From: Anastatus disparis
Taxonomy: Eukaryota > Arthropoda > Insecta > Hymenoptera > Eupelmidae
Direction: 5' to 3'
DNA: 64,000 bases
NCBI GenBank assembly: GCA_017163975.1
Contig: JAFFSR010000230.1
Location: 1,259,001 to 1,323,000, forward strand
Shown here: positions 34,972 through 46,885 of the stretch, in pieces
Numbering within the stretch: the first letter of the stretch is position 1
How the letters are laid out: each line of letters opens with the position of its first letter
Notes under the pieces: generated by a model
Database searches by the model: none
What the model saw: only the letters and a program-made list of their open reading frames with translations
What the model was told of the DNA's origin: nothing
Made by a program: the position numbers and the translations under genes

Positions 34972-36030
34972 ATTCATTCTTCCGATACATCATAATTTTT
35001 TTTTAAATCTTACTATTTGTGAAAGTAATGATAACACCTTGATTTCTGATGAATGTGGTATGGAATAAAATTTTTTGCATTATTACTATGTTATGATAAA
35101 ATTGTGTTTTTTTCTTTCAAATAATTAATCGATTGATGATAATTATTAAGAACATTTGTGAAATAATATTTGTTTGTATTATTACGTTGTAAAATTGTGT
35201 TATTTATTTTGAAATAATATATTGATTAATGTTAATTATTGAGTACATTTGTAAAATAATATTTGTTTAAATGAAAAATATGATTATAAATCGACAGTTG
35301 AAATTTCTTATTTCTATTATTAAAAATGATAATGACATAAGTCCATGAATCTTACAACTTTCGAACTTCTGATTAGAATAAAAATGGCATAAGTCACAAA
35401 TGGTGAAATGTTTTTTATTAGAATAAAAGAAAATCGAAACAATGCTTTCATGTTTGGTTAAATTATAAAAAAACGTTATAATCTATCGATCTAATGCACT
35501 ATAGTTTTAAAAAACGTTTCCCTGATTTTTTTATTGACTTATAACTACATAAAAAATCTCGAAATAAGAAGTATGTGACTTATTATGCCACTCTCAGTCT
35601 CACCCACACAATTGATAAAAATATTTTATCAGCATCAATTTTCATAAGCTGTCTGCGCGGAGACTATGTGTACTATATGTGCAACTAAAAATGGCGCTGG
35701 ACGAAATATTTGAATGTTTAAACTTAGATTGTATTAACATTTATCTCCTATCAGTCAACTGACCGAGCTACCAATAATAAAATCATAAAGCTCAAATGAC
35801 GCGCAGTTCATTGTCGTGATTAAAACAAATATAAACTCAATAACTTCTAAATATATCAATTTGAAAATTATTCCAGCATCTGAAACTCATTTTCGATTTA
35901 CAAAAAATGCAAAAATTTACGATTTCTCATGTTTATAAATAATAAATTCACGACCATGCCTTTGATTTACGGAGTTGAATTTCCCTCTATGTGATCGACT
36001 ATGTATTCCATTCGTCTACTTTGAAAAATA

Positions 36031-36335
36031 CACTGAAAAAAATAGAATCTAGGAGTAAGAGAAAAAATCTATTTGATTCTTAGTTCTTGAATCAAATAAA
36101 AATCTAGTTGTACCTAATAACTATAATCAAAATGAATATTCATAATATTAAAGTTTAGTTGCTTCAAAAATATTTCTGCTAGGTGGTAGCAGAATATCTA
36201 TTAGAAGGAAGTCGATATCATTGAAGCAGATTTTCCTCTAGAGTTAAGCGGAATTCTACTATAGCTTAAAACAAAACGAAAATCTTCTACCACCAAGCGG
36301 ATTCTCATTGGTTCTAGATTCTATTTTTTTCAGTG
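36031..36335. mobile_element. MITE, 305 bp, TA target duplication
   Basis: Tips CACTGAAAAAAATAGAATCT and the inverted TCTATTTTTTTCAGTG, flanked by TA (36029-36030, 36336-36337). A TA target and CACTGAAAAA tip are usual for Tc1/mariner-derived MITEs. It is inserted in the right arm of B. The matching place in the left arm (~23820) lacks it. Confidence 0.85.
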
Positions 36336-36968
36336 TAGACAACTTTTAAATTATTGTATCTTCGGACCCAAATGTCGTAGAAAGGTCTCCGACCTCGCAA
36401 ATAGAAGGTCTTGAAAAGGCCTTTAAGTTGCGAGATCAACCATCATATTATATTTAGAATCCTAATTAAAAACTTCAAAAGCTGCGTTTTTTCACAGCAT
36501 CATGAAATTTTCTAGAATTAAGGCTGTAAGGATAACCATTTCTGTTCAACCACTCTGAAACCTTGGTTTTGCATATATTTTGTACGGAGGAATTCAATTT
36601 TAATGTTTACAAGGAATTAGAAAAGGTCTCTGTTGTCTTTAGGGCAATTTTCGGTCAAAAAAGGGCCAAAAAGGGTTTCAAAAGAAAGTTGAAGGGTAAA
36701 ATGATAATTTTCTTCAAAAATTGGTCAAATTTTCTAAAAAAAGGTCATATGACTTTTTTTGTTCAGAAGTACCATTTTTGCATTATTTTAGATTAAAATA
36801 GTCCTATTTTTGCAAAAATTGATTTTTTGGCCAACTTTGAGCTTTTGTATCTTGGAAACATAAGCTCGAAAAATCTGAAAAAATTCAGGGATACTCAGAA
36901 AACATGAACAAACATTTAGACAAAGTTTGGAGAACATTTTTTTTTTCATGTACAGTTGACATGGAATC

Positions 36969-37000
<32 letters not shown>

Positions 37001-37010
37001 CAATATATAT

Positions 37011-37175
37011 ATATCAATAAGGAGTTATGACAGTTTATAATATATATTTTCATGTATAATTTATTTTCAATATGAAAAATAAATCATACAAGAGAATATA
37101 TATTTATAATTAATATGAAAAATAAATCATACATGAAAATATATATTTTAAACTGTCATAACTGCTTATTGATGG
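37011..37175. repeat. Palindrome around TAATTTATTTTTCATATTAA-like centre
   Basis: ATCAATAAGGAGTTATGACA at 37011 is mirrored by TGTCATAACTGCTTATTGAT ending at 37175. The arms also contain repeated AAATAAATCATACA units. The sequence from 37180 to 37610 ends in a family A right-hand tip. Confidence 0.75.
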
Positions 37176-37596
37176 TTCTGACTTACATGATCAAAAATTT
37201 ATTTCGGAGTTCATGTAAAATAGAAGAAAATAAGCCCTCGAAAAATAATTTCTGAATTGGCAAACAATGAGTAATTTCAATTACTATGTAATACATATAA
37301 GAACCAATAGAAAACTTTTAAATTCAGGTTTGTAAAAAATTATGCTAACTCTTCTCTTCATTCAGAACAAGAAGTATTTTCATGAATTTCTCTCTAAAAC
37401 ATCAGGATTTTTAGAAAAAAAAATATTAAAGTTGGGACTTTCCCAAAAATTTGGAAAAATTTCCAAATTTTAAGAATTAATAGTTCTCGATCCTACCAAT
37501 CCAAATCCTTGAAAATTTGTTTACATATTTTGGATAACAATAAGAATATATTCTCAGAGTTTCAGCGATTTTCTTTCTTTTGCTCTTTCAGTTGGT

Positions 37597-37641
37597 GTGA
37601 AATGTCCCATATATATATATATATATATGGGACATTTCACA

Positions 37642-37645
<4 letters not shown>
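37597..37645. repeat. Two family A tips head to head
   Basis: GTGAAATGTCCCATATATAT runs directly into TATATATGGGACATTTCAC, so two tips of family A face each other across ~24 bp of TA. It is followed by a long (TA)n tract to 37718. Confidence 0.8.
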
Positions 37646-37726
<81 letters not shown>

Positions 37727-37812
37727 AAATATATTTATATATTTAAAAAATAAGAGAATTATTAATAATTAATTAATTATTTTTATATGAGAAATCGTAA
37801 ATTTTATATATA

Positions 37813-38787
37813 CAGTACCGGGTAATAATTCTGAGCAGGTTATCAAATTTTAGCTCCGACTTTGAAAAAGCGTATCTTCTTCAATTTTCATCCTAGAAAA
37901 AATTTTAAAAAAGCATTTTAAAGTATTCGTTAAATGCTTTCTTTTTAGCTTACTTACATTTTTTTAACGATATTTGAAAAAAAAATAATCGCTTTGGCAA
38001 TTTTGAAATTTTTTTCATTTTTGCATTTTTCTTCAATCAGCTGTAGTTTTTTAAATAATTGAGCTGGAAAAAATTTGAAGATAGATTTGGAAAGGGCTCT
38101 AAAGATGCTATTTGCAGCTATTTTTACAAAAATTTTTAAATTATTTTTTGTCAAGTTTTAAGCATATAAAGTTATCGATCTAATACTTTTGCAGTTGTAA
38201 AAAACACTTCAATAGCAAGTAGAAAATAATCGCTGGTGCAAAACTCTTGATTTCTATGATATAATTTTTGCAAAATAAATCTTTTTGTTGTTTCATACTT
38301 TATTATGTTTTATTATTAATAATGAATAGTTATAATTTCCTACTAAAATTAAATCACTACTTCACTAGCGATTATTTTCTACTTGCTATTGAAGTGTTTT
38401 TTACAATTGCAAAAGTATTAGATCGATAACTTTATATACTTAAAACTTGACAAAAAATAATTAAAAATTTTTCATAAAAATAGCTGCAAATAGCATTTTT
38501 AGAGCTCTTTCCAAATCATTTTTCAAATTTTTTCTAGCTCAATTATTTAAAAAACTACAGCTGATTGAAGAAAAATGCAGAAATGAAAAAAATTTCAAAA
38601 TTGCCAAAGCGATTATTTTTTTTTAAATATCGTTAAAAAAATGTAAGTAAGCTAAAAAGAAAGCATTCAACGAATACTTTAAAATGCTTTTTTTAATTTT
38701 TTTCTAGGATGAAAATTGAAGAAGATACGCTTTTTCAAAGTCGGAGCAAAAACTTGATAACCTGCTCAGAATTATTGCCCGGTACTG
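37813..38787. mobile_element. Complete TA-flanked palindrome F (975 bp)
   Basis: The tips CAGTACCGGGTAATAATTCT and, inverted, CAGTACCGGGCAATAATTCT are flanked by TA (37811-37812, 38788-38789). The arms pair along almost the whole length around an AT-rich centre near 38300 (the AGCGATTATTTTCTACTTGC repeat on either side). There is no coding sequence. The tip and target suit a Tc1/mariner-type end. Confidence 0.9.
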
Positions 38788-38789
38788 TA

Positions 38790-40177
38790 CATATATATAG
38801 TGGTATAGCTATGGTGGGAAAACAAATAGTTCTCGACGCCATTAGACAAAGCTAACGCATTTTTTTGTTTAAATTAAGTATCTTATTTTTTCGAGAAACT
38901 TTGTAGTCATCAATTCGTATATTAGCCTAAAAGATTTATTGCGTTGTTCGTTTAAGCATAGCAGAAATTCCTGACTGACAGATTACGCGTTGCCTTAGCT
39001 TTGTCACGAGCATACGATTGAATAGAGTAGCCATATATATAAATATATATGCACATATACATGTCTATATCTATATAGTCTCACCTATACACAGTCGTGC
39101 TGCACAGTCAGAAAACAAAAGTTGTCCATAGTTTGATTCTTTTTTGGGCTAGCTACTTCAATGAATTTTTTATTACTATTGAAAATTTTTTAAATTAGTT
39201 ATCATTTTTTTACACTTCCAGTGCAATAGTAAACTATTTTTTTTTATTTCATTATCAATTTTTTTTTCTTGCAATAAATCAAATTTGTTAAATTTTTTTT
39301 TAAAGTATTCCTTACGATAGCTTAAATTTTTATTTCTGTGATCGTTAGGTTTAATGTAAAATTTAATAATTTTAATTGTAACAACTATTTTAAAAGAGTA
39401 TATTTTTTATGGCTTTAATAAAATATCAATAATAGTGCATTACTCTACTAGTGAGCAAAATAGGTCATTTCCTCACGAGTCGTTTTTACACTCAAACATA
39501 GAGAGAGTGACAAAAAAGACGAGTGGTAGACCTATTTTTCCACGAGTAGGGTATATAATTTTTCCCAACAAAGTGAGCGGAATCCGATTTTCGGTGCCTG
39601 TGCCTCGCTAATGGGGGAATGTGGGATTTTGCTTACTCAAAACAGGCGCCGAAAATCGGTTTCCATTCACCGCGTTGGGAAAAAGTTTTTTTTTGTGTGT
39701 AAAGCATTAACTTAGCTATAAAACAAAAGTTTTTTTTTAAGTTTGAGCCTGTGTAGCATTATTACATTATAGCTCATATATTATCATATCTTATTTGTGT
39801 TAGTCCACTTTTTGTAAATTTACTCAGCTTTATATACTTTTTTTTGCTTTACTTCATGATAATTGCAGATTAATTACAAAATTTTCTTTGAGATTAGAAT
39901 TATTTCTTGTGTTTCGACATTTTGCTTGTTTTAAGAAGTTTTTCTTTCTTCAAAATTTTTTTCTGATTGCTAGCTATAAATTAACATTTTTCATCATCAA
40001 TTTTTTTTGTTATTACCTTACTTGAAAATTGTTAGTACATTATTCTAGTAGTTCTACATAATTTTGTTATTGCACCAAGACGACTTAACTTTTTTTATAA
40101 CTAATTTTGGGAGTACGCAAAATTCTTTCTTTAGACATTAATTTTTTTTCTCTCTTGATAAAATTTGTGGTATATTA
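38790..40177. other. No gene; AT-rich spacer with one hairpin
   Basis: Low-complexity AT-rich DNA. At 39564-39679 a hairpin pairs CCCAACAAAGTGAGCGGAAT through CCGATTTTCGGTGCC with its inverted copy. A second weaker pairing (AGTGAGCAAAATAGGTC with GACCTATTTTTCCACG) lies at 39451-39545. Both look like small foldback insertions. Confidence 0.6.
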
Positions 40178-41211
40178 TACACTAAAAAAACCCCGAATCC
40201 AGAGTTGCGACGTTAATCGAACAAGATGCGAACAACATTCGAAGCATAAGAATACATAAAATCATAGTAGGTTAATGCGTAATTATATCACAGTCAATCA
40301 TTGCGACTGTCTGTACAAGATAGTAGCGTGAATCCGAGTAGAGCGCTGCGACTGCATTGGCGGGTCAATCGCTTCGACTCGTCGGCATCTCGCATGCCAA
40401 CAGGCGAGACCGGGCACAACTTTTAGCGTTGCGTGGCTGCTTGCTCCGACTCGTCGGCATCTTACATGCCGCAAGCCGAGATCGAGCACAGGGACAACGT
40501 TGCGAGTTTGTATGCTTCGACTTTCTAGATTCTAATACTGCAAAAGTCGATATTTATACTTTATGTAAATTTTAATTATGTGTTAATTTAATTTCCATTC
40601 ATATTTAAATTTTATTTATTATATGATCAATTATAAAATGAATATTTTTCTGACTGTTTTGCAAATTAAAAAGTTTTCAGTTATTTCCCCGTTGAAAATG
40701 AGAAAATTAATCAGGCAAGTTTCCTATTAAGTTTTTTTGTATGTTGAATAGTAACCTTTCACCAATCAGGTAAGCTAAAAAATTTACATATTGTAATTTT
40801 CAAAAATTCAATTACATTCTATATGTTATTTATAAGAAAAATGGTTCTATTAAATTTTTACTTTGGTTTGATAGTTTTGAATAAAAAAATTCATTAAAAC
40901 ATTAATTTAATAAAAGGTTTGAAACTAGAGCTCTAAAATCTATTTTTTCTATTTTCGGATCCAATTGGAACTCATTCCCTCAATTTTATCAATTTTTATT
41001 TTTTAACCGTGTCAGTGAATATGAAATATCTCATATACATACATACAAGTGTATTATTTTATTAAAAATTCGTTAAATATAATAAAATAATATTTGAACA
41101 GAATTTATATTAATAGAATTAAAAGATTTAAAGATAAATCTTTAAACGTTCTGACTTTGTATGTAACTTTTTTGGAACAATTTTCAAATACTTAACATTT
41201 TCTCACATTAA

Positions 41212-41592
41212 GAAGGGGCCGAACTATCTGTCTTTGTCTAATAGCGTTTCTCATCATTTATGTAAACACTATCCGGTATAACAAGAAAAAAATAGCAGCC
41301 CCCGCTAGATATTAGTATAATAAGTAAATTTTGTAATAACAACCAAATTTTTTCACTGCGTAGTTTTTGAATAATTAGAGACCTACCAAAAAAAGATAGG
41401 TTATATTCTAGATTGCTAGTAGGTCTCTAATTAGTCAAAAACTATGCAGTAAAAAATTTGGTTGTTATTACAAAATTTACTAATTATACTAATATCTAGC
41501 GGGGGCTGCTATTTTTTTCTTGTTATACCGGATAGTGTTTACATAAATGATGAAAAACGCTATTAGACAAAGACAGATAGTTCGGCCCCTTC
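41212..41592. mobile_element. Palindromic TTAA element P4 (381 bp)
   Basis: The tip GAAGGGGCCGAACTATCTGT is mirrored at the right, with TTAA on both sides (41208-41211, 41593-41596). The arms pair nearly perfectly (for example CCGGATAGTGTTTACATAAA) around the centre ATTAGAGACCTACC...GGTCTCTAAT. Confidence 0.9.
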
Positions 41593-42439
41593 TTAAAAAA
41601 TACACAACTGTGTTTGCGAATAAATTGTCCGTTTCGAAAATAATAAACAAAAATCATTTTTTTTAAAGCTATATTGTACAGTACCTTTATAATTTCATAA
41701 AGAGTGTCAAATTTTTAAGAGAAATAACAGTTTTTATATAGAAATATTTTGTAATTATGACAGCCTTCAAATTAATAACATCAAATGATTTTTTATTCGA
41801 TGTCATAAATATGCTAGTGGATAACAAATTTATGAATTTTTATTTCTGTTTTTTATATTATACTTTCTAAAATTATGTAAGATTACTTTTCTAATTCTAA
41901 ACAAACATTTTATTAAAACTTTATTTTATGAATGCAATTATAAATTTATACTTTAAAATTTAAGGTATCAATAAAATGTTGAGCGTTTGTGAATATAAAT
42001 TTTGCTTTTTTTATATTTTTTCTCTTTAAACTTATTACAAAGTTTGAGCAAAATCCGTGATTCAAAGATGTGTTACTCTCCTAAGGGGTCGTTCACAAAT
42101 TACGTAACACCATGAGGGGGGGTGTTGCTAAAATATTATGCTGGGTTATAGGGGGTCATAGATGCATGTTACGAAACATAAAAAAAATGTAAAATTTAAT
42201 TAGTTCTCAACAAAGCGTGCTAACATCCTACTACCACCTGCGTTTATTTTCGATGTAATAGCAACTTTATTTTTATACATGTACGTGTACACCTCGCAAT
42301 ATAAATAAGACGTGCTTTTTCAAAAACTTTTTCGTTCTATAGTGTTGATGATATTTATGAGAGCTTTTACTTTCATGAACGAATTTTTGCGGGAATAATA
42401 AATCCAATATTATATTAAATTAAGGGTGTGAGTTGTCAA

Positions 42440-44158
42440 CCCGGTCAAAAAAGGTTAGCTGTAAAATATAGCTAAAAAAATAGTTAAATATATAGCTATA
42501 TCAAGCTGTTTTTACAGCTACATCGATGTCTTTTGTTAGCTCTTTTTTATAGTTAAAAATGTACTTAATTTTATAGTTAATAATTTCGTTATCTACCGAA
42601 AATATTAATAGTTACCTTTTCAACTATATTTTATAGCTATTATTATAGTTCAAAAAAACACTTAAATTTTTAGTGTATTTATTACAATATATTAAGAGGA
42701 GGTCACGTATCTCTGTCCTTTTCTAATCAAAGAATTAAGTTTTTTACAGAAACTAATAACTTTATCAAAAAATGAAGAGAAAGCCGCATCTCGTAATAAA
42801 AAAAGCAATATTTTCTTTGATAAGAAAAAATTAATTTAATTGCTTCGTTTTCAAGAAAACCTTGAAAAACTCAAATCATAGAGGTTAGGGTGGACAATTT
42901 GGTTTTTCAAGGTTTTCTTGAAAACGAAGCGATAAAATTAATTTTTTCTTATCAAAGAAAATATTGCTTTTTTTGATGCAAGATGCGGCTTTCTCTTCAT
43001 TTTTTGATAAAGTTATTAGTTTTTGTAAAAAATCATTTCTTTGATTAGAAAAGGACAGAGATACGTGACCTCTTAATAGCTAGATATTTAACTATACTTG
43101 ATAGCTGAAAATAAATGGTTTTTTTAATATTCTTTATAGTTGAAAATATATCTAAATTTTTAGTTGATCATTTGGTTATTACTCATAGATATTTAGCTAA
43201 AAAAACATGAATATTGCTATAATATAAATAAATATAGCTGTATTTTACTTATATTTTAGCTGTTTTTAGCTACATTTTTAACAATTTTTTTTAGCTAAAC
43301 ATTATTAGAGTAGCTTTCAGATATACTCGAGTTTAATTATATCGTCCTTCTCTACCTTCGCTGTAAATTGATTAACCTATACATACACTAAATCTAAGTA
43401 GTAATGTCCCTGGGGTCGCTAGAAAACACGCGCGCATTTTTTAGTTACGGTAAGGTGGATAGGTCTTCTATACAAAGTGTACTCAACTCTCACCACTTGC
43501 GGGAGTTGGACACAAATTTCAACGAGTCAAAACCGCTATATTTTAAGCTTAATTTTCAGCTAATTTGTTTAGCTTAACGTTTTTGACGCGTTGAAATTTG
43601 TGTCCAACTCCCGCAAAAAAATTGTTAAGAATACAGCTAAAAAACAGCTTAAAATACAGCTGAAATTACAGTTATATTTTCAGCTATTCTTAGTCAAAAA
43701 AAACATCTATAAAAATAGCTAAAAATATAAGTAAAATACAGCTATATTTATTTATATTATAGCAATATTCATGTTTTTTCAGCTATATATCTATGAGTAA
43801 TAACCAAATTATCAACTAAAAATTTAGGTATATTTTCAACTATAAAGAATATCTAAAAAACATTCATTTTCAGCTATAAAGTATAGTTAAATATTTAGCT
43901 ATTAATATATTGTAATAAGTACACTAAAAATTTAAGTGTTTTTTTTTAACTATAATAATAGCTATAAAATATAGTTAAAAAGGTAGCTATTAATATTTTC
44001 GGTAGATAACGAAATTATTAACTATAAAATTAAGTACATTTTTAACTATAAAAAAGAGCTAAAAAAACACATCGATATAGCTGTAAAAACAGCTCGATAT
44101 AGCTATATATTTAACTATTTTTTTAGTTATATTTTACAGCTAACCTTTTTTGACCGGG
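42440..44158. mobile_element. Palindrome G built of TAGCTA/TAGTTA motifs
   Basis: The tips CCCGGTCAAAAAAGGTTAGC and their inverted copy bound 1719 bp. Both arms consist of dozens of short TATAGCTAAAAA / TATAGTTAAAT motifs and pair from the tips to the centre at about 43310-43500. P2 lies in the left arm, and a 115-bp hairpin (GCGGGAGTTGGACACAAATT) at 43499-43615. No coding sequence. Confidence 0.85.
42696..43072. mobile_element. Palindromic TTAA element P2 (377 bp), same family as P1
   Basis: Same tip and arms as P1, with the centre in the opposite orientation. Flanked by TTAA (42692-42695, 43073-43076). The opposite arm of G at 43898-43912 keeps the empty site with a single TTAA (43902-43905), which shows a 4-bp duplication on insertion. 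Confidence 0.95.
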
Positions 44159-44484
44159 AAAGAATGAAATTTAAAAATTTTTTACAAATAAGTACACTGA
44201 GAAAAAAAATTTCTTGAAACAAGGGAAAATTCCAATGTGATGTGATCGTTTTAATGCGAAATAAAATTTTTTAGATTTGAGTAACTAAATGTTTAAATAG
44301 AAATCGTGAGGCTCTTGTTTCAAACATCAAAATGTCTTCATTCAAAATAAATCCACTTGATGCGAGTGGATTTATTATTGATTGCGAATCTTTTCAAATT
44401 CTTTAGGTATATTTTCTTTATAGAATATTTTAGATATCACTGGGAAAAAATTCGTTTATATTTTTAAACAGATATTTACTTTAA

Positions 44485-44874
44485 GAGGACGCTGGATCTC
44501 TCTATCCTTTTCTAATTATAAAATGTAAATTTTTGGGAAAACTAGTTATTATTGATAGAAATTAAGGATTATCCGCAACTTCTATAGTGAAAAACAATAT
44601 TTTGTCTGATGAGAGCAAATTAATTTTGTTGCTTTTTTTTCAAGTAAAGTTTGACATACTTAAATAACGTATTCTCTAGCCCAATTTAGGATTTTGTAAG
44701 TATGTCAAACTTTACTTGAAAAAAAAGCAACAAAATCAATTTGCTCTTATCAGCCAAAATATTGTTTTTCACTATAGAAGTTGCGGACAACCCTTAATTT
44801 CTATCAATAATAACTAGTTTCCCCAAAAATTTACATTTTTCAATTAGAAAAGGATAGAGAGATACAGCGTCCCC
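44485..44874. mobile_element. Palindromic TTAA element P3 (390 bp)
   Basis: The left tip GAGGACGCTGGATCTCTCTA and inverted right tip GGGGACGCTGTATCTCTCTA are flanked by TTAA (44481-44484, 44875-44878). The arms pair through GTTGCGGA, AAACTTTACTTGAAAA and similar blocks. Centre about 44665-44695. The interior is unrelated to P1, but the tip is alignable. Confidence 0.9.
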
Positions 44875-45944
44875 TTAATGGATATAAAAATAAGGTTATT
44901 TTCTCTAGAAGCAAGTTGATTCTATTTGCTTCAAGTTATCATTCTTCTTCAAGATATCAATGTAGATTTATGTATAAAGAAGACAGTATTTATTTGATAT
45001 TATTAATGATGGCATTGCTATTTATAATTATTATATTAATTTAAAAATTTATGTATATGCAAATTTATGTTGCATAATATTTATTAATTATTTATAATTA
45101 ATTAACGTAAATCTTTTTGTTATATTAATTTGTTTGATTATAATAAATTTAATAAATCATACTATAAATTATAAAATTCTCAACTATATTTTAAATATTT
45201 ATGTTACGTAATTACTATACAGGGGGGGGGGGGGGGGTAAAAAAATTTTGTTACATAGGGGGAGGAAGATGCCCATTTTTGTAAAAAAAGTGCGTTACGT
45301 AATTTGTGAACAGCCCCTAATAAGTTTATTTAAAAATTAAATCTATACACAAGTATATGAGATGAATTATATTGTCATGTAATTAACTTAAAGGGACTTA
45401 TAAGTTACTGTTTTGCTATATGAATGACATTGAACATTCAATTAAAAATATAGGTTATTATATAGTGCTAAATATTTATTTTATTTAAACAAATATGTTT
45501 TATTTATAATTTTGCTTTCATAAAATAAAGTTTTAATGAAATATTCGTTTGAAATTAGAAAAGAAATCTTTTTATAATACTTTATATAATTTTATAAAGT
45601 ATGATTCAAAACAAAATAAAAAATTCATAAATTTGTTATCCACTAGCATATTTATGACATCAAATGAAAAATCATTTGATGTTATGAATTTGAAGGCTGT
45701 CATAATTACAAAATATTTCTATATAAAAACTGTTATTTTTCTTAAAAATTTGATACTCTTCATGAAATTATAAAGATACTGTACAATATAGCTTTAAAAA
45801 AAATGATTTTTGTTTATTATTTTCGAAACGGACAATTTATTCCCAAACACAGAGCCGGCCCTAGGGGGGCGAATTGGGCCGCGCCTAAGGGCGTCGAGTA
45901 GTTGGGGCGCAAAATCCATTTTCAATCTTTATAGGAATACATTT

Positions 45945-46016
<72 letters not shown>

Positions 46017-46366
46017 TAAGTAATGTTTGTTTTTAAATTTTTAATGCTTTTGAACTAGGTTTTCATAAATTATTTAATTTATTTTTAAAAATACTTCCAA
46101 TATAGTTTTTAATTTTTTTGAAAATTAAAATGCAATGAAGCAAATGTACCAATTATATCGATCCCAATGCTATTGGGCGATAGTATATTATAACACTTAA
46201 AAAAAAACACTGTTCTAACTTTTTATTAAAGCAACATTGTTATCATATTAAAAATATATCAAGTTAATTAATACCTATTATTTTGTTTTAATTAATATTC
46301 ATTTCTTACAGTTATACAATAATACTTATTTTTATAAAGAAAAATCTAAAAGAATTAATTGAATGT

Positions 46367-46885
46367 GTACCGTCCCTATTAAAAAAAAACACGTGTTTTC
46401 TACACGTGAAAAAAACACGTGTAAAATACACGTATTTTTTTCACGTGTTTTTTACATGTAAAATTTGCGTGTTTTTTCACGCATATTTTTCACTGTTTTT
46501 TTCACGTGTATTTTTCAGGTGTATTTTTCACATATTGTTTTACAGCTTTTCGATGAGCTTCTACTGTCCGGCCTCTTATATCTGCGTCTCCCAAATTTGT
46601 GTAAGGGATGACAAAACTTAGAAAAACGCCACCTAGCGACATAAAGTCAAGTTTGACTTTAAATCGCTAGGTGGCGTTTTTCTAAGTTTTGTCATCCTTT
46701 ACACAAATTTGGGAGACGCAGATATAAGAGGCCGGACAGTAGAAGCTCATCGAAAAGCTGTAAAACAATATGTGAAAAATACACCTGAAAAATACACGTG
46801 AAAAAAACACGTGAAAAATATGCTTGAAAAAACACGCAAATTTTACATGTAAAAAACCCGTGTTTTTTTTAAATAGGGGTAGTAC
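46367..46885. mobile_element. CACGTG-rich palindrome (519 bp)
   Basis: Ends GTACCGTCCCTATT and, inverted, GTACTACCCCTATT. The arms are full of CACGTG and CGTGTTTTT motifs and pair throughout, down to a centre at 46625-46680 (AACGCCACCTAGCGA and inverse). The two small ORFs at 46406 and 46682 are the same arm read from either side. It lies inside the hAT element. Confidence 0.85.

Larger units (their letters stand above)
30752..35634 (+). mobile_element. DNA transposon with GTGGCATAAGTCACAT termini
   Basis: The left end (30766 on: ATTGTGTGGATGAGAATGGG then AGTGGCATAAGTCACAT) is mirrored at 35575-35614. Weaker matching (GCTGATAAA) extends to 30752 and 35634. The subterminal motif GGCATAAGTCACATTTTC is repeated at 30964 and again near 35385. 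Between the ends lie a two-part transposase-like gene on the plus strand and a nested element (31256-33043). No clear target duplication. Its one-frameshift gene suggests it is younger than most neighbours. Confidence 0.75.
22697..36970. mobile_element. Long-TIR interval B, ~14 kb, filled with nested elements
   Basis: The left arm (22697-24000) and the inverted right arm (35880-36970) share landmarks: ATTCCATGTCAACTGTACAT tips, CAAAAATAGGACTATTTT, the block CTTCTATTTGCGAGGTCGG (23697/36392), and CGAAGGCATGGTCACGAATT (23840/35955). The two arms are over 10 kb apart because later insertions lie between them. The arms carry no transposase. Whether all contents were inserted into one B element, or two B copies lie head-to-head, cannot be settled by eye. 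Confidence 0.65.
42085..45317. mobile_element. GGGG-tipped element with TAA target duplication (PIF/Harbinger-like?)
   Basis: The tip GGGGTCGTTCACAAATTACG and the inverted right tip (GGGGCTGTTCACAAATTACG) are flanked by TAA (42082-42084, 45318-45320). A 3-bp TWA-type target is typical of PIF/Harbinger; the assignment is tentative. G-runs follow both tips. There is no transposase. The interior is occupied by palindrome G, P2, P3 and small hairpins. Confidence 0.7.
41605..45849. repeat. Inverted repeat pair E split by a nested element
   Basis: The left arm 41605-42080 returns inverted at 45330-45849. Both carry TGTCATAATTACAAAATATT, CCACTAGCATATTTATGAC and the end CGGACAATTTATTC. The gap between the arms is filled by the GGGG-tipped element (42085-45317), and the right outer end is cut by the hAT element. 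It is probably another foldback element whose centre was the insertion target. Confidence 0.8.

Noticed and set aside
37509..37772. Telomere- or centromere-like repeat
   Set aside because: Only TA dinucleotides and family A tips are present. There is no TTAGG-type telomeric repeat.
40298..40575. Arg-rich ORFs in the C arm (also 58570-58830)
   Set aside because: The same peptide appears from both arms of the inverted repeat. It is the GC-rich TIR, not a gene.
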